Shown here in pieces: positions 55,658-64,000 of a stretch of DNA of 64,000 bases. Source of the DNA: Leptospira stimsonii (GTDB taxonomy: Bacteria; Spirochaetota; Leptospiria; Leptospirales; Leptospiraceae). The notes under the pieces are model-generated. The model was not told where the DNA came from. It saw only the letters and a program-made list of their open reading frames with translations, and searched no databases. The stretch's first letter is position 1. Every line of letters begins with the position of its first letter. A program made the position numbers and the translations under genes. The stretch covers positions 247,003-311,002 of the forward strand of contig NZ_QHCS01000003.1 of the NCBI RefSeq assembly GCF_003545875.1, given 5' to 3'.

Positions 55658-56015
55658 ATCGATATTAAAAATAAAATTTGAGCCAAATTTGACAAAAATA
55701 AAAATAAAATCAATAAAAAACATTTTATCATATTTTGGCTATTTTTGCGTCAGAAATCCTTAAAAAATCAATTGTTGAATAGGTGAGGATCGTAAAACCT
55801 GTGTTTGTCGATAGGGATTGAATATAGAAACCTTAATTCTTTTTGGCAGTTAATTATTTAGTCTATTCGAGTTATCCTTGATTTGTTTTTGTCGCCATTG
55901 ACAAAGAAATATTAATTTGAGTAATAGGTGATTTAGTCCTATAGATTAAAGGTAGAAGCGGATTTTCTCATGGTATATATGCGAAAAAGAGAGATCTTAG
56001 AAAGTGATGGTAATT

Positions 56016-56921
56016 ATGAATCCAAATCTATACATTCCTGCTTTTGCGGGGTTATCCCATTTCTTTTTCGGTATTTATGTTTTTAGATTAAAGCCAAGAC
56101 AATCTGCTCAAACGATATTCTTCGTTTTAAATTTGTTACTTTCCCTTTGGATGCTCATCCAAGTCGGGCGAGGATTTCTTCCGATTCCGCTCCGAAATCT
56201 TGCTTTGAATTTAACGTTTCTTCCAATCTCGTTTGCCCCATTTACCTTATACCTACTTTTCAAAAAAATTGAAAACAAAGATAAGGGAATTCCGGTTTGG
56301 ACCTTAATAGTGAATTTTTTCGGATCAGCTTTTGTTCTTTACACATGCCTTTCTCTGAAAATGGCTACTTTGAAAGATCCTGAAAAATTTATTTTTGATC
56401 TAAATCTGAACTATCACTTCCTTGTCGCTTATTTGTGCTTTTGGATGCTTTTGGCGATCGGAACTGTCACTCGAACGATGCTAGTCAAGCGGGGTGATTT
56501 TAAAGTAAGGCTGTTTTTGGTCTTATTGGGGGCGGCGCTTGTGTTACCGATTACTACTGCGTTTGTTTATTTTCTTCCGCTTTTCGGTATATATAAGCCT
56601 TATCTTTCTTCTATCGGTCTTATCTTTGCTTCAATCCTTTGGGCGATTGCAATTCTTCATTACGATGCATTTGAGATCAAAGCTGAGGTTCTGGAAGGCA
56701 GGGAAGTCCTATTATTAAATAGGGCGGCTTCGTTTGGATTCTTAAAACTTTTGGAAAAGTTGGATCCAATGAGATTTGTACAAAAAAGTGCACATGAAAA
56801 AGAAGAAATCACCAAACAAATTCTAATACAGGACTACAATCTTGCCTCAAGGACTGGCGAACTCTCTGTGGAGAAAAGGGCTAGGATCCTTTCGAAAAAG
56901 TTTGGAAAATATTTTAAGTAG
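56016..56921 (+). CDS. Seven-helix membrane protein resembling a sensor N-terminus
   Basis: About 301 residues from the ATG at 56016; GTG/ATG codons at 56004 and 56007 are alternatives. It has seven to eight hydrophobic helices, ending near residue 220 with ILWAIAILHYDAFEIK. This is the characteristic exit of histidine-kinase N-terminal 7TM sensor modules ('..ya...y.lfdi'). A cytoplasmic tail of about 80 residues follows, without kinase, GGDEF or other output motifs. It may be a sensor that acts through a partner. It converges with repressor B and overlaps it by 8 bp. Confidence 0.75.
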   Translation: MNPNLYIPAFAGLSHFFFGIYVFRLKPRQSAQTIFFVLNLLLSLWMLIQVGRGFLPIPLRNLALNLTFLPISFAPFTLYLLFKKIENKDKGIPVWTLIVNFFGSAFVLYTCLSLKMATLKDPEKFIFDLNLNYHFLVAYLCFWMLLAIGTVTRTMLVKRGDFKVRLFLVLLGAALVLPITTAFVYFLPLFGIYKPYLSSIGLIFASILWAIAILHYDAFEIKAEVLEGREVLLLNRAASFGFLKLLEKLDPMRFVQKSAHEKEEITKQILIQDYNLASRTGELSVEKRARILSKKFGKYFK

Positions 56922-57363
56922 ATTTTTGCTTATCTTTTGCGACAGCAAGAATCATTTGGTAGATAAGGTTTCTGGTTTCCGGTGGCAATTCTTTGTAAAA
57001 CGAAATCATTGTATCTTCGGCCTTGTCGTTGGAAATTTTATTCCAAAGAAAGTCCCTCTTTTTCATTTTCTCTACCGTTTCGAAATTTTCGTCGTTAGCG
57101 GTATTTACTTCCGCATTACCCTGTCCTTTGGTTAGCCATAGTCCGGATATCCGATGGATATATTCAATCTCCGCCGCAATCTTATCTAAAAGAGGGCGTT
57201 TATCATTGCAAATATAACTGATGTAGTTTTGTGATTTTCCTATTGAGGTCGCAAAATCTTGGTCATTCATCGCCAAGATATTCTTAATTGCATAGCGCAA
57301 CCGTTTCCCTGGCGTGGAAAAATCGATATTTTCTATCGGTATTGTGATAATTTTATTTGACAT
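56914..57363 (-). CDS. Phage-CI-like helix-turn-helix repressor (B)
   Basis: A 149-residue protein with a CI-type DNA-binding domain: QDFATSIGKSQNYISYICND (helix-turn-helix), then IHRISGLWLTKGQGN, the same domain end as in repressor A. The C-terminal helical region (about 90-149) lacks an S24 peptidase. An inverted repeat TTGTGAT-N17-ATCACAA spans its start codon, so it probably represses itself. Because the same element lies upstream of the TolC gene, it is the prime candidate regulator of the efflux operon. The 3' end overlaps the sensor-like gene by 8 bp. Confidence 0.87.
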   Translation of the reverse strand: MSNKIITIPIENIDFSTPGKRLRYAIKNILAMNDQDFATSIGKSQNYISYICNDKRPLLDKIAAEIEYIHRISGLWLTKGQGNAEVNTANDENFETVEKMKKRDFLWNKISNDKAEDTMISFYKELPPETRNLIYQMILAVAKDKQKST

Positions 57364-57373
57364 GTATCACAAA
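57341..57373. promoter_or_regulatory. Inverted repeat over the start of repressor B
   Basis: ATTGTGATAA (57341-57350) and ATCACAAA (57366-57373) repeat exactly the arms and spacing at 54596-54628. Here the arms extend to 8 bp (TTGTGATA/TATCACAA). The ATG of repressor B (57363-57361) lies inside the spacer. The following gap to 57673 is AT-rich and holds no supported gene. Confidence 0.7.
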
Positions 57374-57673
57374 TTGCATTACGGTTGTTTTGCTGTATCC
57401 TTTTTATTTAATGAAAGGTAAGACATTCAATTCCTCTCTTTTAATTACAATCTTAAATTGTAGTTTATAAATGAATATTGAATTTTTTTTAAAGAAGAAA
57501 AGGAATATTAAGAATACTTGAACTTTTTCTATTCTCTAACTTTTCTACCGACTGAATATTGGAATTTTACATTTGAAAGAAATGTATTTTTATCAAATTG
57601 AAAGAAGAAAATTTAAGAAACGTTAATTTTTTCCGGATCGTTCTAACTATCGAAAGATTTAGGTTTTATATAT

Positions 57674-58003
57674 ATGCTGAAATGGTACGACTTTTACGAA
57701 CTCGAATTTTCTTTAGGCTCATTAACTAGGTTAAAAAAAAGGATCAATGACGCTTTGGTTTGGAAAAGTAGGAAAGAAAGAATTCCAAAATCTTTGCGGC
57801 TTGAAATTTTCATTCTAAGATTGATCCTGAAAAAAAGAATTTTGAATCGACGTTACGAGTGGTCGAAAAACGAATTAAAATCTATTTTTTCAGAAAAATT
57901 AGTTCTGCAAAATTTGTTAGCAGAAAAGGAAATTCAATCTATTCTTCTAGAAAAAGAAAATTACGATTTAAAAAAGAAATTGGAGTCATTTGAGGTCGGT
58001 TGA
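57674..58003 (+). CDS. Small basic coiled-coil protein (unknown)
   Basis: A 109-residue, strongly basic protein. The N-terminal half has LTRLKKRINDALVWKSRKER; the C-terminal half is a predicted coiled coil (VLQNLLAEKEIQSILLEKEN). I recognise no family. There is no clear ribosome site before the ATG (ATATAT). Position at the edge of the accessory block and AT-rich codon use fit a lineage-specific or mobile-element gene. Confidence 0.5.
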   Translation: MLKWYDFYELEFSLGSLTRLKKRINDALVWKSRKERIPKSLRLEIFILRLILKKRILNRRYEWSKNELKSIFSEKLVLQNLLAEKEIQSILLEKENYDLKKKLESFEVG

Positions 58004-58138
58004 CTCGGGAGCGAAATTGAGTCTAATTGAAAAAAGGATGAGTCCGAGAGGCTTAGTCGAAGCAACGTCTCCAGCCGATTCCGGATCTTTGAATCCATAA
58101 AGATTATCCCTAAGGAAATGCAATTTAGATGAATGAGC

Positions 58139-58152
58139 AAATAACGTTATTT
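58139..58152. promoter_or_regulatory. Short perfect palindrome upstream of the Ser-rich gene
   Basis: AAATAACGTTATTT is a 14-bp perfect palindrome about 70 bp before the next gene. A 12-bp match lies at 27836-27847 over a hydrolase start. It may be an operator; chance is not excluded for such an AT-rich word. Confidence 0.3.
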
Positions 58153-58221
58153 TTTTCTTTACTTTATCTTTAATATGAAGATTTTGTGTATTCGTCGAGA
58201 AATGCTATTAGTTTAATTAGA

Positions 58222-58851
58222 ATGATCTTTAAAACATTAAAATTTAATATCCTACCATTTTTACTGATTTTCTCGGCAATTGGGTTTAACAAATCGTTGG
58301 ATGCAGTTTCTTTGGTCGTTGAATCCAGTTTTGAAGCATTGGAAAGTATTGAATCTCAAGACGATTTATCTTTCCAAAGCTTCAAAACCCAAGATGACAG
58401 CTTAGAAAGTTCGCTTTCTTTCAGTAAGGATTCTTTTACGGTTGAAGACTCTTTCTTTTTACCGAACAATGAATTGGATGTTTTAGATCTGGATTTCAGC
58501 TTTTTAGATTCTTTGAAGTCGTTTTCTTCGATTCATAATTCCGTTTTTAAGATTGTTTCCTCCGATTTTCATCTTAAGAAATTCGAATTTTCGAACTCGA
58601 GTTCTTCCTCTTTTCTTGTGTCTTTTTACATTTTGGATCTCTTGCTTCCGAAAAAACAAAGGAAGATTTTTCCTTCGTTTGTTTCTACCAATTCAGCGTT
58701 GTATCAGAATCTGAATACGTTTCCTGGGTCAGTTTCGGGAGTCCGTCTTTCTTTTTCTCCAAATAATATCAATCGAAAACTAATGCGATACTATGCGATT
58801 CGTTCGGATGGTCCGCCCTATCATTCTTTAAATCAGGTGTGCACAGTATGA
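58222..58851 (+). CDS. Ser/Phe-rich exported protein preceding the giant protein
   Basis: About 209 residues from the ATG at 58222; the frame is open from 58186. A signal-like segment (FNILPFLLIFSAIGFNKSLDA) is followed by a low-complexity acidic Ser/Phe/Asp/Leu-rich region (SQDDLSFQSFKTQDDS, then DFSFLDSLKSFSS) and a basic C-terminal part. No family recognised. Its stop overlaps the start of the giant TIGR04388-like gene (ATGA), so they are coupled. It may be a secretion partner or chaperone for that protein; this is inference only. Confidence 0.6.
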   Translation: MIFKTLKFNILPFLLIFSAIGFNKSLDAVSLVVESSFEALESIESQDDLSFQSFKTQDDSLESSLSFSKDSFTVEDSFFLPNNELDVLDLDFSFLDSLKSFSSIHNSVFKIVSSDFHLKKFEFSNSSSSSFLVSFYILDLLLPKKQRKIFPSFVSTNSALYQNLNTFPGSVSGVRLSFSPNNINRKLMRYYAIRSDGPPYHSLNQVCTV

Positions 58852-61800
58852 AACAAGTTAAGCGTCCTTTTCTAGGATCATTCTCTCCTTCTCTTTCCTT
58901 CTTTTTTTCCTTTGATCAGCCTTCGGCTACTCGAAACAAATCCTTCGAAAGATTTTCATTTTTTCGGAATCGTTTTTCCGATACGCACCACTCTGTTGTC
59001 GAGAATCGGTATTTCGGTAGGAAGAAGTTCTTCAGTCCTTTTTTAAAACGTGCGACATCTTGTCTTCTTCTATTAACGTTCTTTTTCACTTTCATTTTGC
59101 CTGTTTCCGATTTCTCTTCCGTCAGAGCGCAATCGGTTCCGCAACTGAATTCTACGAGAGCTTTTTCAAACGCGGATTTACAGCCTTATGTTGATACCGG
59201 AAAACTTCAATCCGATCAGTCTTCTTTTATAAATATCGTCAACGGCGGAGAACAGACTGTGGAAGCCGCTTGGGAAGCGGCGGTTGATGCGGAAATCAAC
59301 GCGATCGTAAACACGGTTACTTCCAGCGATCCTGTGAATGACGTATCCGTTTATCAACAAGCGGTTCGAGCTCAGCTTGAATTGCAAAAGCAACAAGCGA
59401 AGAGTCAATGGTTGGCGGACGCTTCTGCGTACATTCAAACCGAATTACAATCCTTTTTGAATGTGTTGTCACAGGCAACTTCTACGAACGTTACTTCTTC
59501 CAATACAACCGCCGTGAATACTGTGGACCCTACGGTACAATCGACGACTGCGGCTCCGGCGAGCCAGCAAGTATCTCCCGCACAAGCCGCACAGAGTTAC
59601 TACCAAGGAACGCAGGCTTGGGATGCGAAGTGGCAGAGTTTGCTCGCACAACAATCGGCATGGGAACAGAATTCTTTGAACTCGATCCAAAGCGGCTTGG
59701 ATCAGTGGGATAACTCGATTCTCCGAGCGATACAGGAAAAACAGGATTTTTTAGGGGCATTGGATCAAGAAGAAGCGCTTTGGTTGAATAACGGAAATCT
59801 AATCCAACAAGCAGATCAAAATACCCGTAATTATTTGGTTCAGATCGTAGATACGATCGGAGCCACGATGCAACAGAGTATCGGCACGGACAATGCACAG
59901 AACGCGGCGTTACAAAACGCGTATCAACAAGCGCAAGGACTTGTCGCTCAGGTTCATTCTCTTCTTTCGGCAAATTCTCCGTTGGATCAGATTGCTCAGA
60001 CGTTGGGGAACTTTTTCAATCAACAAAAACAACTAGCTCAGGCTAGATCTGCCTATTGGGATGATCCTGCGCAGAGAGTTAAAAATTACACCGGGTATCA
60101 AAACGCTACGTTCAATTATTTTGTGGGAAGCTATTCGTATTCTGGAGTCTTTAATCAGGTGACACAAGTTGACTTCGGACCGACTTTTTGGGATCCGGCG
60201 ATTGAGACGCAAATACCAATGAACGGAAGTATTTCCCAGGGAGTCTATTTTGATTCAAACGGCCAACTGCACTCGACAAATTTTAGTGCAAACAATTCTA
60301 CAGGGACCTGCGATGCTTCCAGTGCAATAATTTCTAGTGCAAGTTCTAGTTCTTCTACTTGTAACGCATCTACGACGGTTCATATTTACAACTACGGAAA
60401 TTGCGGTATCTTTCAGTGTGACTGGCCGCATAGTCAATGGACGAACGTAACAACCAACTATTCCGTAGATCAAAACAAACTCCAACAGAATCAATTTCTC
60501 CTTGGAGCGATCAACGGAACCCAGTTCGGAGACAACAACGGAGTTTTCGGAACTATTCTCAGTACAAGCAACAAAGTGTGGTTAGGCGGTCTGACCGGAT
60601 CTCAAATTACATCTCTCAGTCAGTTGGGTACGAGCGGAGCTCCGGTTTCCCTTTTAGTTCAAACGGATTATACATTCGAAGATCCGAACGCGATCGCCAA
60701 CCGGAACTTGTGGTCCGGACTTGCCAATCAGTATGATCTTCTTGCTCAAAAACTTTTAGGGATGGTAAATCCTCTTCAGAACTGGGCACAAAGAAACCAA
60801 GAGTATCAATCCGAATATTCCAATAAACTAACACAGCTTCGCGCACTTAGAGCGAGCGCGACTCAGGCGTTTGACGATCAGATCAGCGATCTTCAACTGG
60901 ACAGAGATACTTGGCTTACGGCGGTTTACGGACACACTATGTCCGGCTACGGAGCGGTCGACAATCCGGACAGCCAGTATCGCCAAGGTCAACAGGTTTG
61001 GGAAGATACGATTTTGAATTTCAAAAACGCTGAACTGAATTGGTATTTGAGTTCAAAGAACACGTTGACAAACGCGTTACAAGATCCGTCGACGGGAGAA
61101 CTCAAGTTCATTGCGGACGGAAGTCAACAAATCGACGTATTGAAAAATCAAATCACGAATTCGGAACTAAATAGCTCCCAGCTCTACGATACCGCGAACA
61201 AGTTAATCGACGCATATTACTATTCCGGAGCTTCGGCGAGTTTAAATCAGGCGATTTCAAATCAAAACAACGAAGCAAGTTTGAATCAGCAAGGATCCGA
61301 TCTGAGTTCGAGAATTCGCGATAGCTATGCGAGAGCGGAAGCGTATTCGACCGCCGACTTGGACGCGTCGAATCGTATCAACAGCATTGTCGCTTTGCTT
61401 TACGGTAATAGCGCGTATATGTTCGATTCTTCCCAAATTTCTCAAATTCAATCCAATACCGCGGGTTATACAAGCGCTCAAACATTCTGGCAGGGAGAGA
61501 AGGACGGAAGCAATGGAGGATTCGGTTTTGACGTTCGTAGCACGAGCAATGCCTCGAATCAGACCCAATATGCGGCGCTTCTTTCGGACGTAGATCAGGC
61601 GGCTTCTTTACAACAAGTAGTTCAGGATCAAGAGAAGAAATTATTAAAAGACGTTTCGGATATATTCGCTTTACAGGAAAAATATGAAACCCTTTCCAAA
61701 AAATTTGCGGACGAGGGTAAGTTCGACGAAGCGCAGTATTACAAATCTCTTGCGCTCGGCCAGGCGTCGATCGCCGGAAAGAGTTTGAAATCGGGTTACA

Positions 61801-64000
61801 ATAAGCTGAGCAACGTGGCTGAAACTCAGGTGCAGACAAGCAGTTTGACGTTTACACGAAATTCTTACTTTGCATACAGCGAGAGTTTACAAATCAAAGG
61901 GAACTTTAACGCGCAACAGGTGGCGAAAGAAATCCGGAAAGGTCAAGACGAAAGCTATGCGCTGGCACAGTCGGGTATCGATTACAATTCCATCCAAGAA
62001 ATGATCGGAACTTCAAAACAGCTTTTGAAAGACGGAGAAGATCAAAGCGAGAAAGTAAAAGGCTTGATCGCGAGATCGGAGGAATTGGCAAATCGATCCA
62101 TCGGGGGAGAACTTCTTGCGGGATTAAACGACGTCTTCGGCTACTTAACTTCTCAACTTCCGGATGCGATTACGACTGCAGGAATCTCGGATGTGATCGC
62201 CGCCGACAGCGCGAAGGCGAACGAGGCGGAAAGTCAGATTGCATCCCTTCTTCAGGATATGAATCATCTTCTTACGACCCCGGACGATTTAAACCGACTT
62301 GCGGATTTGAGACAAAGCGCGGACGCGGGAGTAAACTTGGCCGCAAACACCGCGATGATCCAGTATTTGGATGAAAAAGCCGAGAAGATGCTTGCCACCA
62401 ACAAAGAGCGTTCCGCGAAAGCGGCCGATTCGGTTTGGCAACAACTGAACGACGGACCAGAGTATCAATACTTGAGAGATCAAGGATACAAGTTTAATAA
62501 AGGGAACAACGGAACGATCGTAGGAATGCGAAGCATTAACAGCGGAGTGTATCAAGTAAACGGTCACGCGATGAACGAGGGAAGCTATTCTGCAATCTTT
62601 ATCGATCAGTTTATGAATATACAGACCCAGTATTCTCCGCCCGCTCTTTCTTTTACACAACTGAGCGCGGATCAACTTGGAACGACTTCGTTTAACAAAG
62701 AGCTGGTATCTTCCTACCTGAGCGAAATCGAAAGCCAAGAGAAGGAAATGGAACTTGCGTTTGAGAAATTCTCGGACAAAACGGAATTCGTAAAATCCAT
62801 TTCGAACTCGAACGAAGAAGAGCGCCTTGCGAACGAAGACTACTATCGCATCTCGAAACAAGATGCATTAGCACAATTCAACGGACTACAACCGGAGTTT
62901 CAAAAAGACCAGAGTATCAATCTCAAAACGGGACAAAGAGAGATCTTAGAACCAAAACTCATATCGACTAAGGATCTGAAGATGAGCGGAGGAGTCTCGG
63001 CCGAAAGTAAACAGATGCAGTTAGCCGCATCACCCAAGAACAACACGGGATATCAACTCCAGGATGGGTTTGATTCCACGATGTTTAATTTCAAGGAAGG
63101 TTTAATCGACCAAGACTATACCTTCACCAAAGACGGAGAAGTCTACAACGGAATCCAACTCTTGAAAGGAGATGTAACGGTATCGGGAATTCCGATCGAG
63201 ATGACGTATGGTGAAGAAAGGATTTCCGTTCCTACAAGCTTTCACTTAGAGAAAATGGGATTTGATTTCAACTTCAACGGAGCCGGAGTATCCTATACGG
63301 ATCAGAGAAACCAAGATGTTCACAACCGATATCAAGCATATTTAGATGAAACACTGAAAGGAATCCAAGATCAGCTTGCGAGGAACAAAGCAGACGCAGA
63401 AGGAAAGAAACTGATCTTTGATGTCGCTTCGGGAATGGTTGGAGGAGTGAGCGCTCAACAATCCGCAAGAAACTTAATCCAGAGTAAGGTTACCGGAGCG
63501 GTAGCCGAAGCAACCGGACTACCCGCGAGTTTCGTTGGAGCCCTCGTCGGTGGAAGTAGCATGAAGGAAGCGTTTAAAGCATTTGAGAAGGCTACGATCA
63601 CCACCGGAATTTCGAAAGCTACAGGAATCCCCGAGTGGATGATCTCCGGCCAGCTTGCGAAGATGAACAAACCTAAAACGGAATTCTACCAAACCCAAGA
63701 GTTCCAAATGTTGACGACTGCGGTAGCGGTAGTAGCGGCCCCTTTTACGGGAGGAGCAAGTCTTGCAGTAGCGATGGCAATAGGAGCGGGAATTGGTGCG
63801 GCACAAGGCGCCGCAGGCGGAGGGCTTCAAGGCGCGTTAGTTGGAGCAGTTGGAGGCGCGGCTGGAGCGGCATTGAAAAGTTTTACCGGAGGCGCGGTAA
63901 ACGTGAACTTAAGCTATTCAGCGGAGAACGGCTTTGGCGCGAGTGTAGGAGTAGGTTACGGTCCTGCAACAGTCAGCGTGGGTGTCAGCCAACACGGTGG
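58848..64000 (+). CDS. Giant exported TIGR04388-like protein (3' end outside the window)
   Basis: The frame is open for more than 1,717 codons from the ATG at 58848 to the window edge. A 65-residue polar N-terminus precedes a hydrophobic core (SCLLLLTFFFTFILPVSDFS) and a likely signal cleavage after SVRA. The mature part is Gln/Asn/Ala/Ser-rich helical sequence with spaced Trp (QAWDAKWQSLLAQQSAWEQN). Around residue 1625-1675 it becomes Gly/Ala-rich and hydrophobic (GGASLAVAMAIGAGIGAAQG). Length and style fit the Leptospira-specific very long TIGR04388 family, of unknown function. The C-terminal domain lies beyond the window. Confidence 0.85.
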   Translation, partial: MKQVKRPFLGSFSPSLSFFFSFDQPSATRNKSFERFSFFRNRFSDTHHSVVENRYFGRKKFFSPFLKRATSCLLLLTFFFTFILPVSDFSSVRAQSVPQLNSTRAFSNADLQPYVDTGKLQSDQSSFINIVNGGEQTVEAAWEAAVDAEINAIVNTVTSSDPVNDVSVYQQAVRAQLELQKQQAKSQWLADASAYIQTELQSFLNVLSQATSTNVTSSNTTAVNTVDPTVQSTTAAPASQQVSPAQAAQSYYQGTQAWDAKWQSLLAQQSAWEQNSLNSIQSGLDQWDNSILRAIQEKQDFLGALDQEEALWLNNGNLIQQADQNTRNYLVQIVDTIGATMQQSIGTDNAQNAALQNAYQQAQGLVAQVHSLLSANSPLDQIAQTLGNFFNQQKQLAQARSAYWDDPAQRVKNYTGYQNATFNYFVGSYSYSGVFNQVTQVDFGPTFWDPAIETQIPMNGSISQGVYFDSNGQLHSTNFSANNSTGTCDASSAIISSASSSSSTCNASTTVHIYNYGNCGIFQCDWPHSQWTNVTTNYSVDQNKLQQNQFLLGAINGTQFGDNNGVFGTILSTSNKVWLGGLTGSQITSLSQLGTSGAPVSLLVQTDYTFEDPNAIANRNLWSGLANQYDLLAQKLLGMVNPLQNWAQRNQEYQSEYSNKLTQLRALRASATQAFDDQISDLQLDRDTWLTAVYGHTMSGYGAVDNPDSQYRQGQQVWEDTILNFKNAELNWYLSSKNTLTNALQDPSTGELKFIADGSQQIDVLKNQITNSELNSSQLYDTANKLIDAYYYSGASASLNQAISNQNNEASLNQQGSDLSSRIRDSYARAEAYSTADLDASNRINSIVALLYGNSAYMFDSSQISQIQSNTAGYTSAQTFWQGEKDGSNGGFGFDVRSTSNASNQTQYAALLSDVDQAASLQQVVQDQEKKLLKDVSDIFALQEKYETLSKKFADEGKFDEAQYYKSLALGQASIAGKSLKSGYNKLSNVAETQVQTSSLTFTRNSYFAYSESLQIKGNFNAQQVAKEIRKGQDESYALAQSGIDYNSIQEMIGTSKQLLKDGEDQSEKVKGLIARSEELANRSIGGELLAGLNDVFGYLTSQLPDAITTAGISDVIAADSAKANEAESQIASLLQDMNHLLTTPDDLNRLADLRQSADAGVNLAANTAMIQYLDEKAEKMLATNKERSAKAADSVWQQLNDGPEYQYLRDQGYKFNKGNNGTIVGMRSINSGVYQVNGHAMNEGSYSAIFIDQFMNIQTQYSPPALSFTQLSADQLGTTSFNKELVSSYLSEIESQEKEMELAFEKFSDKTEFVKSISNSNEEERLANEDYYRISKQDALAQFNGLQPEFQKDQSINLKTGQREILEPKLISTKDLKMSGGVSAESKQMQLAASPKNNTGYQLQDGFDSTMFNFKEGLIDQDYTFTKDGEVYNGIQLLKGDVTVSGIPIEMTYGEERISVPTSFHLEKMGFDFNFNGAGVSYTDQRNQDVHNRYQAYLDETLKGIQDQLARNKADAEGKKLIFDVASGMVGGVSAQQSARNLIQSKVTGAVAEATGLPASFVGALVGGSSMKEAFKAFEKATITTGISKATGIPEWMISGQLAKMNKPKTEFYQTQEFQMLTTAVAVVAAPFTGGASLAVAMAIGAGIGAAQGAAGGGLQGALVGAVGGAAGAALKSFTGGAVNVNLSYSAENGFGASVGVGYGPATVSVGVSQHG

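Noticed and set aside
62289..62861. Minus-strand ORF of 190 codons
   Set aside because: It is antisense to the continuous reading frame of the giant protein.

Overview
The window looks like chromosomal DNA of a Leptospira species. The evidence is a DUF1554-type lipoprotein, a spirochaete-restricted 'spiro-SPASM' radical SAM protein, a very long TIGR04388-like protein, loose spirochaetal lipoboxes, and many short intergenic repeats carrying the motif GGAGTTCC. Both flanks read as moderate-GC core genome. The block from about 37.7 kb to 58.2 kb is visibly more AT-rich and looks accessory. No rRNA, tRNA or CRISPR array was recognised. Family names come from reading motifs by eye; no database search was possible.

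Region 1 (1-9.1 kb): the tail of a serine hydrolase, the fluoride channel crcB, two small unknown genes, then a minus-strand housekeeping run valS-purD-unknown-prfB, a DUF1801 protein, and a TetR regulator with a perfect 15-bp palindrome just upstream of its own start.

Region 2 (9.4-20 kb): a minus-strand cluster of a chemotaxis receptor, a SurA-like exported foldase, the spiro-SPASM radical SAM protein, and a SpsF-type cytidylyltransferase fused to a PseG-like domain. lysC follows with a strong terminator. A sodium:solute symporter diverges from lysC.

Region 3 (20-37.7 kb): a 154-bp tandem repeat, a hotdog-fold protein, a TonB-dependent receptor, a haem-motif lipoprotein, yebC, ruvC, a rhodanese, two alpha/beta hydrolases, coaX, birA, the DUF1554 lipoprotein, a thiolase, an acyl-CoA thioesterase-like gene divergent from a second TetR gene across a palindromic operator, and a lipoprotein-type msrB.

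Region 4 (37.8-58.2 kb, accessory): three small plus-strand genes (zf-HC2-like membrane protein, MORN protein, TPR protein) converge on a roughly 15-kb minus-strand operon. Its order is TolC-like channel, nine-module Ig-like lipoprotein, LpoB/CsgG-like lipoprotein, TPR lipoprotein, membrane-fusion protein, two RND pump subunits, and a Yip1-like membrane protein. The second RND subunit lacks the usual proton-relay residues, which suggests a hetero-oligomeric pump. Upstream lie two phage-CI-like repressors without protease domains and a multi-pass membrane protein. The same 33-bp regulatory-looking element (TTGTGAT-N17-ATCACAA) sits upstream of the efflux operon and over the start codon of one repressor. 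This is the best candidate in the window for an undescribed regulated export or envelope system.

Region 5 (58.2-64 kb): a Ser-rich secreted protein overlaps by 4 bp the start of a giant exported TIGR04388-like protein. That protein stays open for more than 1,700 codons to the window edge and enters a Gly/Ala-rich hydrophobic segment there.
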